Notes under the pieces: generated by a model | What the model was told of the DNA's origin: nothing | Seen by the model: the letters and a program-made list of their open reading frames with translations, nothing else | Databases searched by the model: none | Program-made: the position numbers and the translations under genes | Shown: one piece after another, positions 17,401 to 23,635 of the stretch | How the letters are laid out: each line of letters begins with the position of its first letter | Position numbering within the stretch: the stretch's first letter is position 1 | Assembly: GCA_017397825.1 (NCBI GenBank) | Contig: JAFQHT010000113.1 | Location: 1-32,871, forward strand | Source: Bacillota bacterium | Lineage (GTDB): Bacteria > Bacillota > Clostridia > Peptostreptococcales > Anaerovoracaceae | Reading direction: 5' to 3' | DNA length: 32,871 nucleotides

Positions 17401-18018
17401 ACGGAGTCCGTCAATACGTCCTTCAATTTCTCCGATAATATCGTTGACTCTTTCAAGGTTGGCATTTGTAGAAGCAAGCTTTTTTTCAGCTTCAGCCTTT
17501 TTGCTCTTGTACATAACAACGCCGGCAGCTTCTTCAAAAATTTCACGTCTGCTTTCAGGCTTGTTACTTACAATATCAGCAATTTTTCCCTGACCGATGA
17601 GAGAATAACCGTCCACACCTATACCTGTGTCCATAATCAGTTCCTTAATGTCACGGAGACGACACTGGTTATTATTGATCAGGTACTGGTTTTCACCTGA
17701 GCGGTACATTCTTCTGGTGATTGCAACTTCATTATAGTCAATTGGCAGAATTCCGGTTGAGTTATCAATTACCAGAGTAACTTCTGCCATACCTCTTGAC
17801 TTACGGTTTGCAGTACCGGAGAAAATCACTTCCTCCATCTTGCCGCCTCTGAGCATCTTAGGGCTCTGCTCACCGAGTACCCATCTTATAGCGTCACTGA
17901 TGTTACTCTTTCCGCTTCCGTTAGGTCCTACAATACAAGTCACACCTTCATGGAATTCTATTACAACAGGTTCAGCAAATGACTTGAACCCATGCATTTC
18001 CAGTCGTTTAAAATACAT
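14470..18018 (-). CDS. smc: Chromosome segregation/condensation ATPase SMC
   Basis: 1182 residues, full length. Walker A GPNGSGKS is at 31-38. Two long coiled coils flank a hinge near 510-670, with its conserved GYNGAVKFIMK entry and glycine-rich GGxxxN segments. The C-terminal head has the signature LMSGGEKTMTAIALMFA and the Walker B CILDEVEAALDDANI. SMC dimers with ScpA and ScpB load at parS and fold the chromosome arms; scpAB are not in this window. The start is one base from the rnc stop, the usual rnc-smc-ftsY order of Firmicutes. Confidence 0.99.
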   Translation of the reverse strand: MYFKRLEMHGFKSFAEPVVIEFHEGVTCIVGPNGSGKSNISDAIRWVLGEQSPKMLRGGKMEEVIFSGTANRKSRGMAEVTLVIDNSTGILPIDYNEVAITRRMYRSGENQYLINNNQCRLRDIKELIMDTGIGVDGYSLIGQGKIADIVSNKPESRREIFEEAAGVVMYKSKKAEAEKKLASTNANLERVNDIIGEIEGRIDGLREDSIKAKEYLELKEKYRELEINITLKNVEKLNISNDAIKEDVEQLTADIEALNGQKKTMDEEIFAGRNRNETLEQLSNDARDKLLVKVEEINRLTNKSQLDSEKIAGLDRDYIRITEEIQTLDEKLSREAANAEELEANKDRVLENLKNEETKLGEKVEAYNQVMKRSLELTEAVENAKNEMFSLHSKVSAKRSEAKSMESYRESLAKRKKQLLDEGEELEKNSQAFTEAAERGRLQQSETEEKIRNTAKKLSEAKEKQAEVNEQLRSLSKVGEDVRIRAGQLTARKKTIEEMENNYEGYNGAVKFIMKSGIRGIEGVVAELMKVPAGFEIAVETALGGSLQNIVCQKDANAKEAINALKNNKAGRLTFLPVESVKGSVGQPGSKVTGAAGFKGMASDIVEFDDKYEGIFQYLLGRVAVVEDMDSAVSLSKMAGNGIRFVTLDGEIINASGAITGGKYKNATANLLARRSEIDKLNGEIGDLKKEYLEIEENIKAKTEENLEIAESIVNLEEETRTLQIAAANINAQLAVLEENTKEIQQTGAKRERELAAIEQDFANAENMAAEVMDEAEQAELRIKELDAEININIEKSEALKDEVSAANEEITRARIAKTDWDNKLEAVDQLLSRVQDAIDDFTMQIDAKNDQLESLEKQKNKIMFSSEDVESLVEGLVKEKTELEDYIAQVSAEKAALVEQLNKITAEHSALGDKLNSYQDQKYQQEIKLAKNETQLDTIKEKLWEEFEISYAQALEFRKDDFVMSTAMKDSREIKNRLKELGDVNVGSIKEYEQVSERYGFLTEQRTDIVTAMDELKAIIDDMEKTIRTRFKENFDKIVDNFEDIFKELFGGGHAELRLDNEENPLEAGIEIIAQPPGKKLQNINLMSGGEKTMTAIALMFAVLKTKPTPFCILDEVEAALDDANIDRFAKYLRKFYEIQFAIVTHQKATMEHADVLYGVTMPEQGISKVLSLRLGDKIDL

Positions 18019-18717
18019 CTATTTTTTATCTCCTCTCCTGAGAGTAGCTAATGTTTCTTTTGCAGCATTCTGTTCTGCTTCTTTTTTACTCTTTCCGCTT
18101 CCGCTGCCATAGATTTTTCCGTCACATTCCATGTGAACGAAGAAAGTTTTATTATGGGCAGGGCCTTCTTCTCTGTCTGTGATGTAAACAATGTTCACAG
18201 ACTTTCCTTTGCTCTGGAGAATTTCCTGCACTTCTGATTTATAGTCAAGAAAGATTTTACCTTCTATGGCCTTTTCAATGGTTTCTCTGAAAAAACGCAC
18301 CACAAATTTTGTAGCTTCATCGAAACCACCATCCAGAAAAATTGCTCCGATAATGGCTTCTGTACAGTCTGCCAGAATGGAGTCCTTCTGGCGGCCTCCT
18401 CCTGCTTCTTCTCCATGGCCCATATACATATAACTGCCAAGGCCGATTTCTCTGGCCACATCGGCAAGAGCTTTTTCACACACAATAAGGGCTCTGGTTT
18501 TAGTCAGTTTCCCTTCAGTCACACCTTTCATGCGGTTAAACAGCTCCAAACCCACGATTGCATCAAGAAAACCGTCTCCTATGAACTCGAGACGTTCATT
18601 ATCCATATGTTTCGTATTTTTTTCCCTGTTGTATGAACTGTGGGTCAGCGCCCTTTCCAGATATTCCTGATGATTGAATTTATAGCCTATTATCTTTTCC
18701 AGCTCTGTATTATTCAC
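18019..18717 (-). CDS. rnc: Ribonuclease III
   Basis: 232 residues. The N-terminal RNase III domain has the catalytic NERLEFIGDGFLDAIVG motif (near 40-56) and the second acidic site DCTEAIIGAIFLDGG (near 115-129). A C-terminal double-stranded-RNA-binding domain ends in the typical GSGSGKSKKEAEQNAAKETL. It processes rRNA precursors and cleaves duplex RNA. It overlaps the end of plsX by 8 bases and abuts smc. The signature has Gly-Phe where many have Ala-Val-Leu, but the acidic residues are kept. Confidence 0.97.
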   Translation of the reverse strand: MNNTELEKIIGYKFNHQEYLERALTHSSYNREKNTKHMDNERLEFIGDGFLDAIVGLELFNRMKGVTEGKLTKTRALIVCEKALADVAREIGLGSYMYMGHGEEAGGGRQKDSILADCTEAIIGAIFLDGGFDEATKFVVRFFRETIEKAIEGKIFLDYKSEVQEILQSKGKSVNIVYITDREEGPAHNKTFFVHMECDGKIYGSGSGKSKKEAEQNAAKETLATLRRGDKK

Positions 18718-19723
18718 TTAAAGTAATCTCCTCGATTTCAAGTACCGAATTCTGAATTGTTTCAATAACATTTTCTTCTACGAAAGGAATTGCTTTGATG
18801 ATAGTATTCTTCACAGCATTCGCCTTGGAAGAACCGTGCATCTTTACAATAGGGCCTTTTACACCAAGAATAGGTGCTCCACCGTATTCAGAATAGTCAA
18901 ATTCCTTTTTGAGTTCACCAAGCTTGTCAATCAGCAGGGCTGCACCCAGCTTCGCCTTGACACCGTCTGTGAATTTTCTCTTTATTACCTGCAGAATGTT
19001 CCATGCAAGTCCTTCTGTAAGCTTAAGTATTACGTTTCCTGTAAATCCGTCTGCTACGATAACATCACATGCACCTTTAGGTACATCTCTTGCTTCAACA
19101 TTACCGATAAAGTTCATATGGCTCTGTTCCAGCAGTTCATAAGCAGCTTTTGTGAGAGTATTTCCCTTAGCAGCTTCTGCACCAAGATTTACAAGACCTA
19201 CTCTTGGATTTTCTCTGCCGATAACTTTTTCCATATAAATATTGCCCATAATACCGAACTCAAGCAGGTTATTAGGCTTGCATTCAGCGTTTGCTCCTGC
19301 ATCAAGAAGTAATGATGCCTTGCCGCCAACAATCGGATATACAGATGCAAGGGCCGGACGGTCAATACCCTGAATTCTTCCCAGCAGGAAAAGTCCTCCG
19401 GACAGAAGGGCTCCTGTGCTTCCTGCAGAAACAAAAACATCCCCTTCGCCGTTTTTTATCATGTTTACGCCTTTGACAATAGATGAATCCTTTTTAGAAC
19501 GCACTGCTCTTACAGGTGCTTCATCATTGCTTATTACCTCAGTTGCATTTACAACTGAAATCTTTTTTTCGTCATATTTATATTTTTTCAGTTCTTCGTA
19601 AATCAGTTCTTCTTTTCCGACAATTACAATTTCATGATTGATTTCTTTAGATGCAAGAATCGCACCTTCAACTACTGATGCAGGCGCGTTGTCGCCGCCC
19701 ATACCGTCTAAAATAATTCTCAT
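18710..19723 (-). CDS. plsX: Phosphate acyltransferase PlsX
   Basis: PlsX converts acyl-ACP to acyl phosphate, the donor for PlsY. From the ATG at 19723 the protein is 337 residues and begins with the conserved MRIILDGMGGDNAP. Other family blocks are SAGSTGALLSGGLFLLGRIQGIDRPALA, LDAGANAECKP and ADGFTGNVILK. A TTG seven codons upstream is open but lacks a ribosome-binding site; the chosen ATG has GGGAGGAA about 7 bases before it. It is the first gene of the seven-gene operon. Unlike many Firmicutes, no fab genes or acpP lie between plsX and rnc. Confidence 0.97.
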   Translation of the reverse strand: MRIILDGMGGDNAPASVVEGAILASKEINHEIVIVGKEELIYEELKKYKYDEKKISVVNATEVISNDEAPVRAVRSKKDSSIVKGVNMIKNGEGDVFVSAGSTGALLSGGLFLLGRIQGIDRPALASVYPIVGGKASLLLDAGANAECKPNNLLEFGIMGNIYMEKVIGRENPRVGLVNLGAEAAKGNTLTKAAYELLEQSHMNFIGNVEARDVPKGACDVIVADGFTGNVILKLTEGLAWNILQVIKRKFTDGVKAKLGAALLIDKLGELKKEFDYSEYGGAPILGVKGPIVKMHGSSKANAVKNTIIKAIPFVEENVIETIQNSVLEIEEITLSE

Positions 19724-19792
19724 TGGGTCTTCCTCCCGTATCAAAATATAGTATTAACTAAATATAGTAATGAACATAATAATGCAACTTTA

Positions 19793-19821
19793 ATCATAGC
19801 ACAAAAAGCAAAAAATGCCAA
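19793..19821 (-). promoter_or_regulatory. Sigma-A promoter of the plsX-gpsA operon
   Basis: On the minus strand TTGGCA (plus 19816-19821), a 17-base spacer and TATGAT (plus 19793-19798), with an extended TG just before the -10, lie about 70 bases before the plsX ATG. It is the best promoter match upstream of the operon. Confidence 0.75.
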
Positions 19822-19888
19822 GGAATTGGGGCGATTTTCACAAAAAATTTAGAATTACAGAAAAAATAATTATCTTATTTTTTACGCG

Positions 19889-19912
19889 TTTAATCTTCTT
19901 TTAATCTTGACA
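19889..19912 (+). promoter_or_regulatory. Direct repeats overlapping a TTGACA box upstream of the FN3-PepSY gene
   Basis: TTTAATCTT occurs at 19889-19897 and again at 19900-19908, an 11-base period, and the second copy runs into a perfect -35 hexamer TTGACA (19907-19912). The -10 is poor (TAAAAC at 16 bases). One-turn direct repeats next to a weak promoter are typical of OmpR/PhoP-type response regulators. The regulator itself is not in the window. Confidence 0.4.
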
Positions 19913-19997
19913 TGTTAAATTAAGGCCATAAAACAAATCGTATTAATTTTCCAAAAGGGAATTTCAGATGAATGAAAGTTTTAAGGGGGTAAATAAA

Positions 19998-20933
19998 ATG
20001 ACTAAAAGATTATCAGAAACAAGAAAAAAATTATCAGTTTTAGTACTGGCATTAGCACTTATTTTCACAGCAGTTCCTGCTACAGCACATGCAGATGATA
20101 TCTACGATGATGATTACATCGTATCCAATGTTTCTTCTCTGGCAGCACCGACAGGACTTGCAACAGTAACAAGAGATAATGACGAAATCCACCTTAAATG
20201 GAATCCTGTTTCAGGAGCCAGCGGATATGAAGTATGGCGCTACTCTTCAACTTATTCCAAATGGATACTTGTTGAAAGAGAAAACGAAAATAATGCAGAA
20301 ATCGATGATCTGCTTTCAGCAACAATCTACAAATTCAGAGTAAGAGCTTTCGCAGTGAAGTCTGATGGCTCTGTAGTATATGGTGATTACTCAAGCAGTT
20401 TCAGAACAGTTACAGAACCTAACGATGTAAATAACCTGAAAGCAACTTCAAAGACTAAATCAACAATTACACTTTCCTGGAGTCCTGCCAAGAGAGCTGA
20501 TAAATATCAGGTATACCAGTATGACAAGGCTTCCGGCACATGGGACAGACTCATCACAACAAGCAAGACTACTTATAAAGTAACAGGTCTGGATGATGGC
20601 ATTTCTTATAAGCTCAGAGTCCGCCCATACAGAGAGGCTCTCGGCTACAAGTACTATGGCGACTGGGAAACAATCACAGTTAAGACTACAACTTCAGGAA
20701 GTTCTTCCTCCTCAGGCGCAGTAACTTTAGCAAAAGCTAAAAGTATCGCTCTCAACTACGCAGGCGTAAGTTCATCTGCAGCTAATTTCATAAAAGCTGA
20801 AACTGACTACAATGACGGCGTAAAAGTTTACGAAATTGAATTCGTTGCAGGCGATTACGAATATGAATTTGAAATCGGTGCAGCAAGCGGAAAGGTTCGC
20901 GACTACGACAAAGATTACAGATGGGATGATTAA
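19998..20933 (+). CDS. Secreted protein with two fibronectin type III domains and a C-terminal PepSY domain
   Basis: 311 residues from the ATG at 19998, which has AAGGGGG 8 bases upstream; an in-frame ATG at 19968 would only lengthen the signal region. A Sec signal peptide (KRLSETRKKLSVLVLALALIF core) probably ends at AHA-DD (about 33). Two FN3 domains follow (about 49-139 and 142-230), with LKWNPVSGASGYEVWR and LSWSPAKRADKYQVYQY strands. After a Ser-rich linker (231-241) comes a PepSY-like domain (about 242-305) with AKSIALNYAGV, VYEIEF and EYEFEI. There is no sortase motif or membrane anchor. It stands alone with its own terminator. The role is unknown: FN3 suggests surface or polysaccharide contact, and PepSY often inhibits or chaperones proteases. 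Confidence 0.85.
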   Translation: MTKRLSETRKKLSVLVLALALIFTAVPATAHADDIYDDDYIVSNVSSLAAPTGLATVTRDNDEIHLKWNPVSGASGYEVWRYSSTYSKWILVERENENNAEIDDLLSATIYKFRVRAFAVKSDGSVVYGDYSSSFRTVTEPNDVNNLKATSKTKSTITLSWSPAKRADKYQVYQYDKASGTWDRLITTSKTTYKVTGLDDGISYKLRVRPYREALGYKYYGDWETITVKTTTSGSSSSSGAVTLAKAKSIALNYAGVSSSAANFIKAETDYNDGVKVYEIEFVAGDYEYEFEIGAASGKVRDYDKDYRWDD

Positions 20934-20957
20934 GCGTTGTTCCCTATAATAATATAA

Positions 20958-20986
20958 ACAAAAACGGGCCATAAGGCCCGTTTTTT
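20958..20986. terminator. Bidirectional rho-independent terminator
   Basis: The stem ACGGGCC / GGCCCGT (20964-20970, 20975-20981) has a four-base loop, T run on the right and A run on the left. It ends the FN3-PepSY transcript and the convergent maoC-side transcript. Confidence 0.9.
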
Positions 20987-20997
20987 CATGCTCTTAT

Positions 20998-21411
20998 TTA
21001 TCTTGGAGGCATTACAACTGCCTCGCCTACCAGTACAACTGTACCGTCCTGTTTGGTACAGGTTGTGGTAAGAACTGCTCTGTTCTTCTCCTTTATCAGT
21101 TCTTTTACTTCTATTTTCGCTGTGATGGTATCGCCAATATAAACAGGATTTGTAAACTTCATTTTCTGCTCAAGATATATTGTACCCGGCCCAGGAAGAT
21201 CTGTACCGATTTCTGTGGACACGAAGCTTGCAGAAAGCATACCATGAGCAATGCGCTGCTTGAATGGTGTCTTTGCTGCAAACTCCGAATTGACATGAGC
21301 TGGATTAAAATCCCCGCTGACTCCTGCGAACATATACACATCAGTTTCTGTAACTGTTTTGGAAAAACTTGAGCTCTGTCCGACAGTTAACTGATCAATT
21401 GTATAACTCAT
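20998..21411 (-). CDS. MaoC family dehydratase / (R)-specific enoyl-CoA hydratase
   Basis: 137 residues, a single hot-dog domain. The MaoC/PhaJ active-site motif is present: FAGVSGDFNPAHVN with Asp34 and His39, then FKQRIAHGML with Arg53 and His56-Gly57. Such enzymes hydrate trans-2-enoyl-CoA to (R)-3-hydroxyacyl-CoA, or the reverse. It follows the BKACE gene by 15 bases in the same operon, so it probably acts on an acyl-CoA made or used in that pathway. The family is certain; the exact substrate is not. Confidence 0.92.
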   Translation of the reverse strand: MSYTIDQLTVGQSSSFSKTVTETDVYMFAGVSGDFNPAHVNSEFAAKTPFKQRIAHGMLSASFVSTEIGTDLPGPGTIYLEQKMKFTNPVYIGDTITAKIEVKELIKEKNRAVLTTTCTKQDGTVVLVGEAVVMPPR

Positions 21412-21426
21412 TGTCAGCCCCCTTTA

Positions 21427-22275
21427 TTAGAATACCTTTCTTGTAAGGCCGTAAATCTGACGAGCTTCGTCAGGAGTTGCAGCTTCAAGGTTGTTGAGTT
21501 CAAGAATCTGTTTAGCTCTTGTAACCAGTTCTGCGTTGGATTTTGCAAGAACGCCGCGGTCCATGTAAAGGTTGTCTTCAAGACCAACACGGAGGTGTCC
21601 GCCCATAGCGATTGTTGCCATCATCATTGGTAAATGTCCAGGTCCGATACCGCAGCCTGCCCATGTTGAACCTTCCGGAAGGATGTTCTTTAAGAAGCAG
21701 AGGTTTTCAACTGTACTTGGCATACCACCAGGGCATCCCAGTACGAACTGGTAGTGGCAAGGAGCTTTAAGAACGCCTGTCTTTAAGTAATAATGTGTAT
21801 TGTAAACCATACCTGCGTCGAAGATTTCGATTTCAGGCTTAACGTTTGCTTCCTGGAGAGCATAACCTAATTTTTCAAGGAATGCAGGTGGGTTTGAGAA
21901 TACTGTACGGTGCTGCCAGTTAAGAGTACCGGCATCGTAGGAAGCAAGTTCAGGTTTTAATTTGATGATAGGGTCGATTCTTTCTGAATCTGGTCCGTCT
22001 ACGTTACCGGAGCTTGTGATGTTGATACAAACGTCGCAGTCCTTGTGAGCACGGATTTTGTTGATAGTTTCTTCATAAAGTTCATATCTGATTGATGGAG
22101 AACCATCTGCTTCACGAACATGAACGTGAACGATTGCAGCACCGGCTTTCCAGCAGTCATAAGCTGCGTCAGCAAGTTCTGAAGGTGTAGTAGGAAGATA
22201 TGGGCTCATTTGCTTTGTTGGCCATGATCCGCATAAAGCTGCTGTTATAACTCTTTTTCTTGATAAATCTGTCAT
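21427..22275 (-). CDS. kce: BKACE family beta-keto acid cleavage enzyme (3-keto-5-aminohexanoate cleavage type, DUF849)
   Basis: 282 residues. BKACE enzymes take a beta-keto acid plus acetyl-CoA and give acetoacetate plus a new acyl-CoA, using a metal held by a His-X-His pair and a glutamate. Here these are IVHVHVR (His50, His52) and VGLEDN (Glu233), with family blocks SYDAGTLNW, FVLGCPGGMPST and GIGPGHLPMM. The founding member, Kce, works in lysine fermentation; relatives cleave dehydrocarnitine and other keto acids. No lysine aminomutase, 3-aminobutyryl-CoA lyase or CoA-transferase gene is nearby in this window, so the substrate is left open. It is first in an operon with the MaoC gene, behind a sigma-54-type promoter. 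Confidence 0.9.
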   Translation of the reverse strand: MTDLSRKRVITAALCGSWPTKQMSPYLPTTPSELADAAYDCWKAGAAIVHVHVREADGSPSIRYELYEETINKIRAHKDCDVCINITSSGNVDGPDSERIDPIIKLKPELASYDAGTLNWQHRTVFSNPPAFLEKLGYALQEANVKPEIEIFDAGMVYNTHYYLKTGVLKAPCHYQFVLGCPGGMPSTVENLCFLKNILPEGSTWAGCGIGPGHLPMMMATIAMGGHLRVGLEDNLYMDRGVLAKSNAELVTRAKQILELNNLEAATPDEARQIYGLTRKVF

Positions 22276-22347
22276 CTTTTTTATCTCCTTTAAATTAAAA
22301 TTATTTACTATTTGTTTTACAACTTTTTTCTGTCACACATTATTAAA

Positions 22348-22363
22348 GCAAGAAGCGTGCCAA
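22348..22363 (-). promoter_or_regulatory. Sigma-54 (-24/-12) promoter of the BKACE-MaoC operon
   Basis: On the minus strand the site reads TTGGCACG, four bases, then TTGCT. This is an essentially perfect match to the sigma-54 consensus, with the GG and GC pairs 12 bases apart. Transcription would begin near 22337, about 60 bases before the ATG, which has a ribosome-binding site AAAGGAG. A sigma-54 enhancer-binding activator would be required; none is in the window. Confidence 0.75.
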
Positions 22364-22491
22364 ACTTGCCGGCCCACTGCAACACCTCATTTTAACATGT
22401 TTTTTTAGTAATCCTTTTCCTTGTGCACATCTTGTCCGTTTTTTGATACAAATATCGTCCTGTATTTAGCACAATGTATTTTTTAAATACT

Positions 22492-22521
22492 CTGTTCACT
22501 TTTTTGCAATAGTACTGTTCA
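22492..22521. promoter_or_regulatory. Paired CTGTTCA repeats in the divergent intergenic region
   Basis: CTGTTCA occurs at 22492-22498 and 22515-22521, 23 bases apart. They lie 130-175 bases upstream of the sigma-54 site, the normal distance for an enhancer, and just upstream of the dehydrogenase -35. They are a candidate activator site for both directions. The rest of the 345-bp gap (22276-22620) holds short AT-rich inverted repeats only. Confidence 0.3.
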
Positions 22522-22542
22522 AGGTATATACACACTTTTTGC

Positions 22543-22570
22543 TTGCCTTTTTTTCCGTTTGCTTTATAAT
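22543..22570 (+). promoter_or_regulatory. Sigma-A promoter of the dehydrogenase gene
   Basis: TTGCCT (22543-22548), a 16-base spacer and TATAAT (22565-22570), followed by AAAGGA and the ATG at 22621. Confidence 0.65.
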
Positions 22571-22620
22571 TATAATCAATAAAAGTCTTAATGATTATTA
22601 ATCTGAAAGGAATGATTGAC

Positions 22621-23547
22621 ATGGCAATTAAAAATGTATTAATTTACGGCGGCGGCTTAATGGGTAAGAACATCGGTTTTAACTGTACAGCTTTAAAAGA
22701 TGTTTGTGTTACTATTTTTGATATCAACCCTGTTGATGTACACGCAGGAATCAAGGAAAGCACCAAGCAGCTTGTTGAAAAAGGTATCGTAGGTGAAGAA
22801 GAACTGGCAGAACGTCTTTCCCGTATCTCCTTTACTCAGGATCTGGACAGCGAAGGCGTAAAGAATGCTGACATGGTAATCGAAGCTATTTTCGAAAATC
22901 TCGATGCAAAGAGAGAAGTTTTCGGCAAGCTGGAAGAAAAATGTCGTCCTGACTGTATCTTTACTACAAACACTTCTGTAATCAGCCCTACTGAAATCAG
23001 CAGCGAATTAAAGTACAGAGAACGTTTCTGCGGAACTCACTTCTGGAATCCTGCTCACCTTATTCCACTGGTAGAAATCGTACGTACAGATGCTTCCAGC
23101 GATGAAGTAATCAACGCTGTTTACGAATTCCTGACAGCAATCGGCAAAAAAGCATGTATCTGCAACAAGGACGTTCCAGGTTTCATCGGCAACAGACTTC
23201 AGTACGCGCTTTACCGTGAAGCAATCTATATCATTGAAAATGGTATTGCTGATGCACAGACAGTTGACATCGCAATCAAGAATTCCTTCGGTCTCCGTCT
23301 TCCACAGCTTGCTCCAATGGAAAACATGGACCTTATCGGTAATGACCTTGTATGGAACATCTCCGATTACATCCTTCAGCACCTTGCTGACAACCACGAA
23401 CCTTCCGCTCTCCTCACTAAGATGAGAGACGAAAACAAGCTTGGTTTCAAGACTGGTGAAGGCTGGATGAAGTGGGATGACGAAAGCATCAAGAAATGCA
23501 GAGAAGACCTCAATACATACCTCATCAAGATGCTTTACGACAAATAG
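22621..23547 (+). CDS. 3-hydroxyacyl-CoA dehydrogenase family protein (possibly a 3-hydroxy acid dehydrogenase)
   Basis: 308 residues from the ATG at 22621, chosen for the AAAGGA site 9 bases upstream and the conserved start next to the Rossmann motif YGGGLMGKNIG (9-19). Asp34 after the second strand points to NAD. The catalytic block is CGTHFWNPAHLIPLVEI (His140, Asn143), preceded by TTNTS (115-119); the C-terminal domain has DVPGFIGNRL and a GWMKW ending. The family includes 3-hydroxybutyryl-CoA dehydrogenase, L-gulonate dehydrogenase and carnitine 3-dehydrogenase. Facing a BKACE gene, a 3-hydroxy acid dehydrogenase that makes the beta-keto substrate is a good guess. It is monocistronic, with a terminator just downstream. 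Confidence 0.85.
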   Translation: MAIKNVLIYGGGLMGKNIGFNCTALKDVCVTIFDINPVDVHAGIKESTKQLVEKGIVGEEELAERLSRISFTQDLDSEGVKNADMVIEAIFENLDAKREVFGKLEEKCRPDCIFTTNTSVISPTEISSELKYRERFCGTHFWNPAHLIPLVEIVRTDASSDEVINAVYEFLTAIGKKACICNKDVPGFIGNRLQYALYREAIYIIENGIADAQTVDIAIKNSFGLRLPQLAPMENMDLIGNDLVWNISDYILQHLADNHEPSALLTKMRDENKLGFKTGEGWMKWDDESIKKCREDLNTYLIKMLYDK

Positions 23548-23561
23548 AATCAGATATACTT

Positions 23562-23593
23562 AAAGGGCTCTCCGATATGGCGGGTCCTTTTTT
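23562..23593 (+). terminator. Terminator of the dehydrogenase gene
   Basis: AAAGGGCTC (23562-23570) pairs with GGGTCCTTT (23582-23590), allowing G-U pairs, and is followed by a T run. Confidence 0.65.
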
Positions 23594-23600
23594 ACATGAG

Positions 23601-23634
23601 AAAAGCCCCGCATTATAAGCGGGGCCGTTTTTTG
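23601..23634. terminator. Terminator of glyA, usable in both directions
   Basis: The stem GCCCCGC / GCGGGGC (23605-23611, 23619-23625) is flanked by A-rich sequence on the left and six T on the right. It is just past the glyA stop and would also stop read-through from the dehydrogenase. Confidence 0.85.
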
Positions 23635-23635
23635 C

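Noticed and set aside
21427-22275. Firm assignment to lysine fermentation.
   Set aside because: Family membership alone does not fix the keto-acid substrate, and none of the other lysine-pathway genes is in the window.
22276-22620. Possible riboswitch or small RNA in the 345-bp gap between kce and the dehydrogenase.
   Set aside because: Only short AT-rich hairpins and promoter elements were found; there is no long conserved-looking fold and no terminator before either gene.
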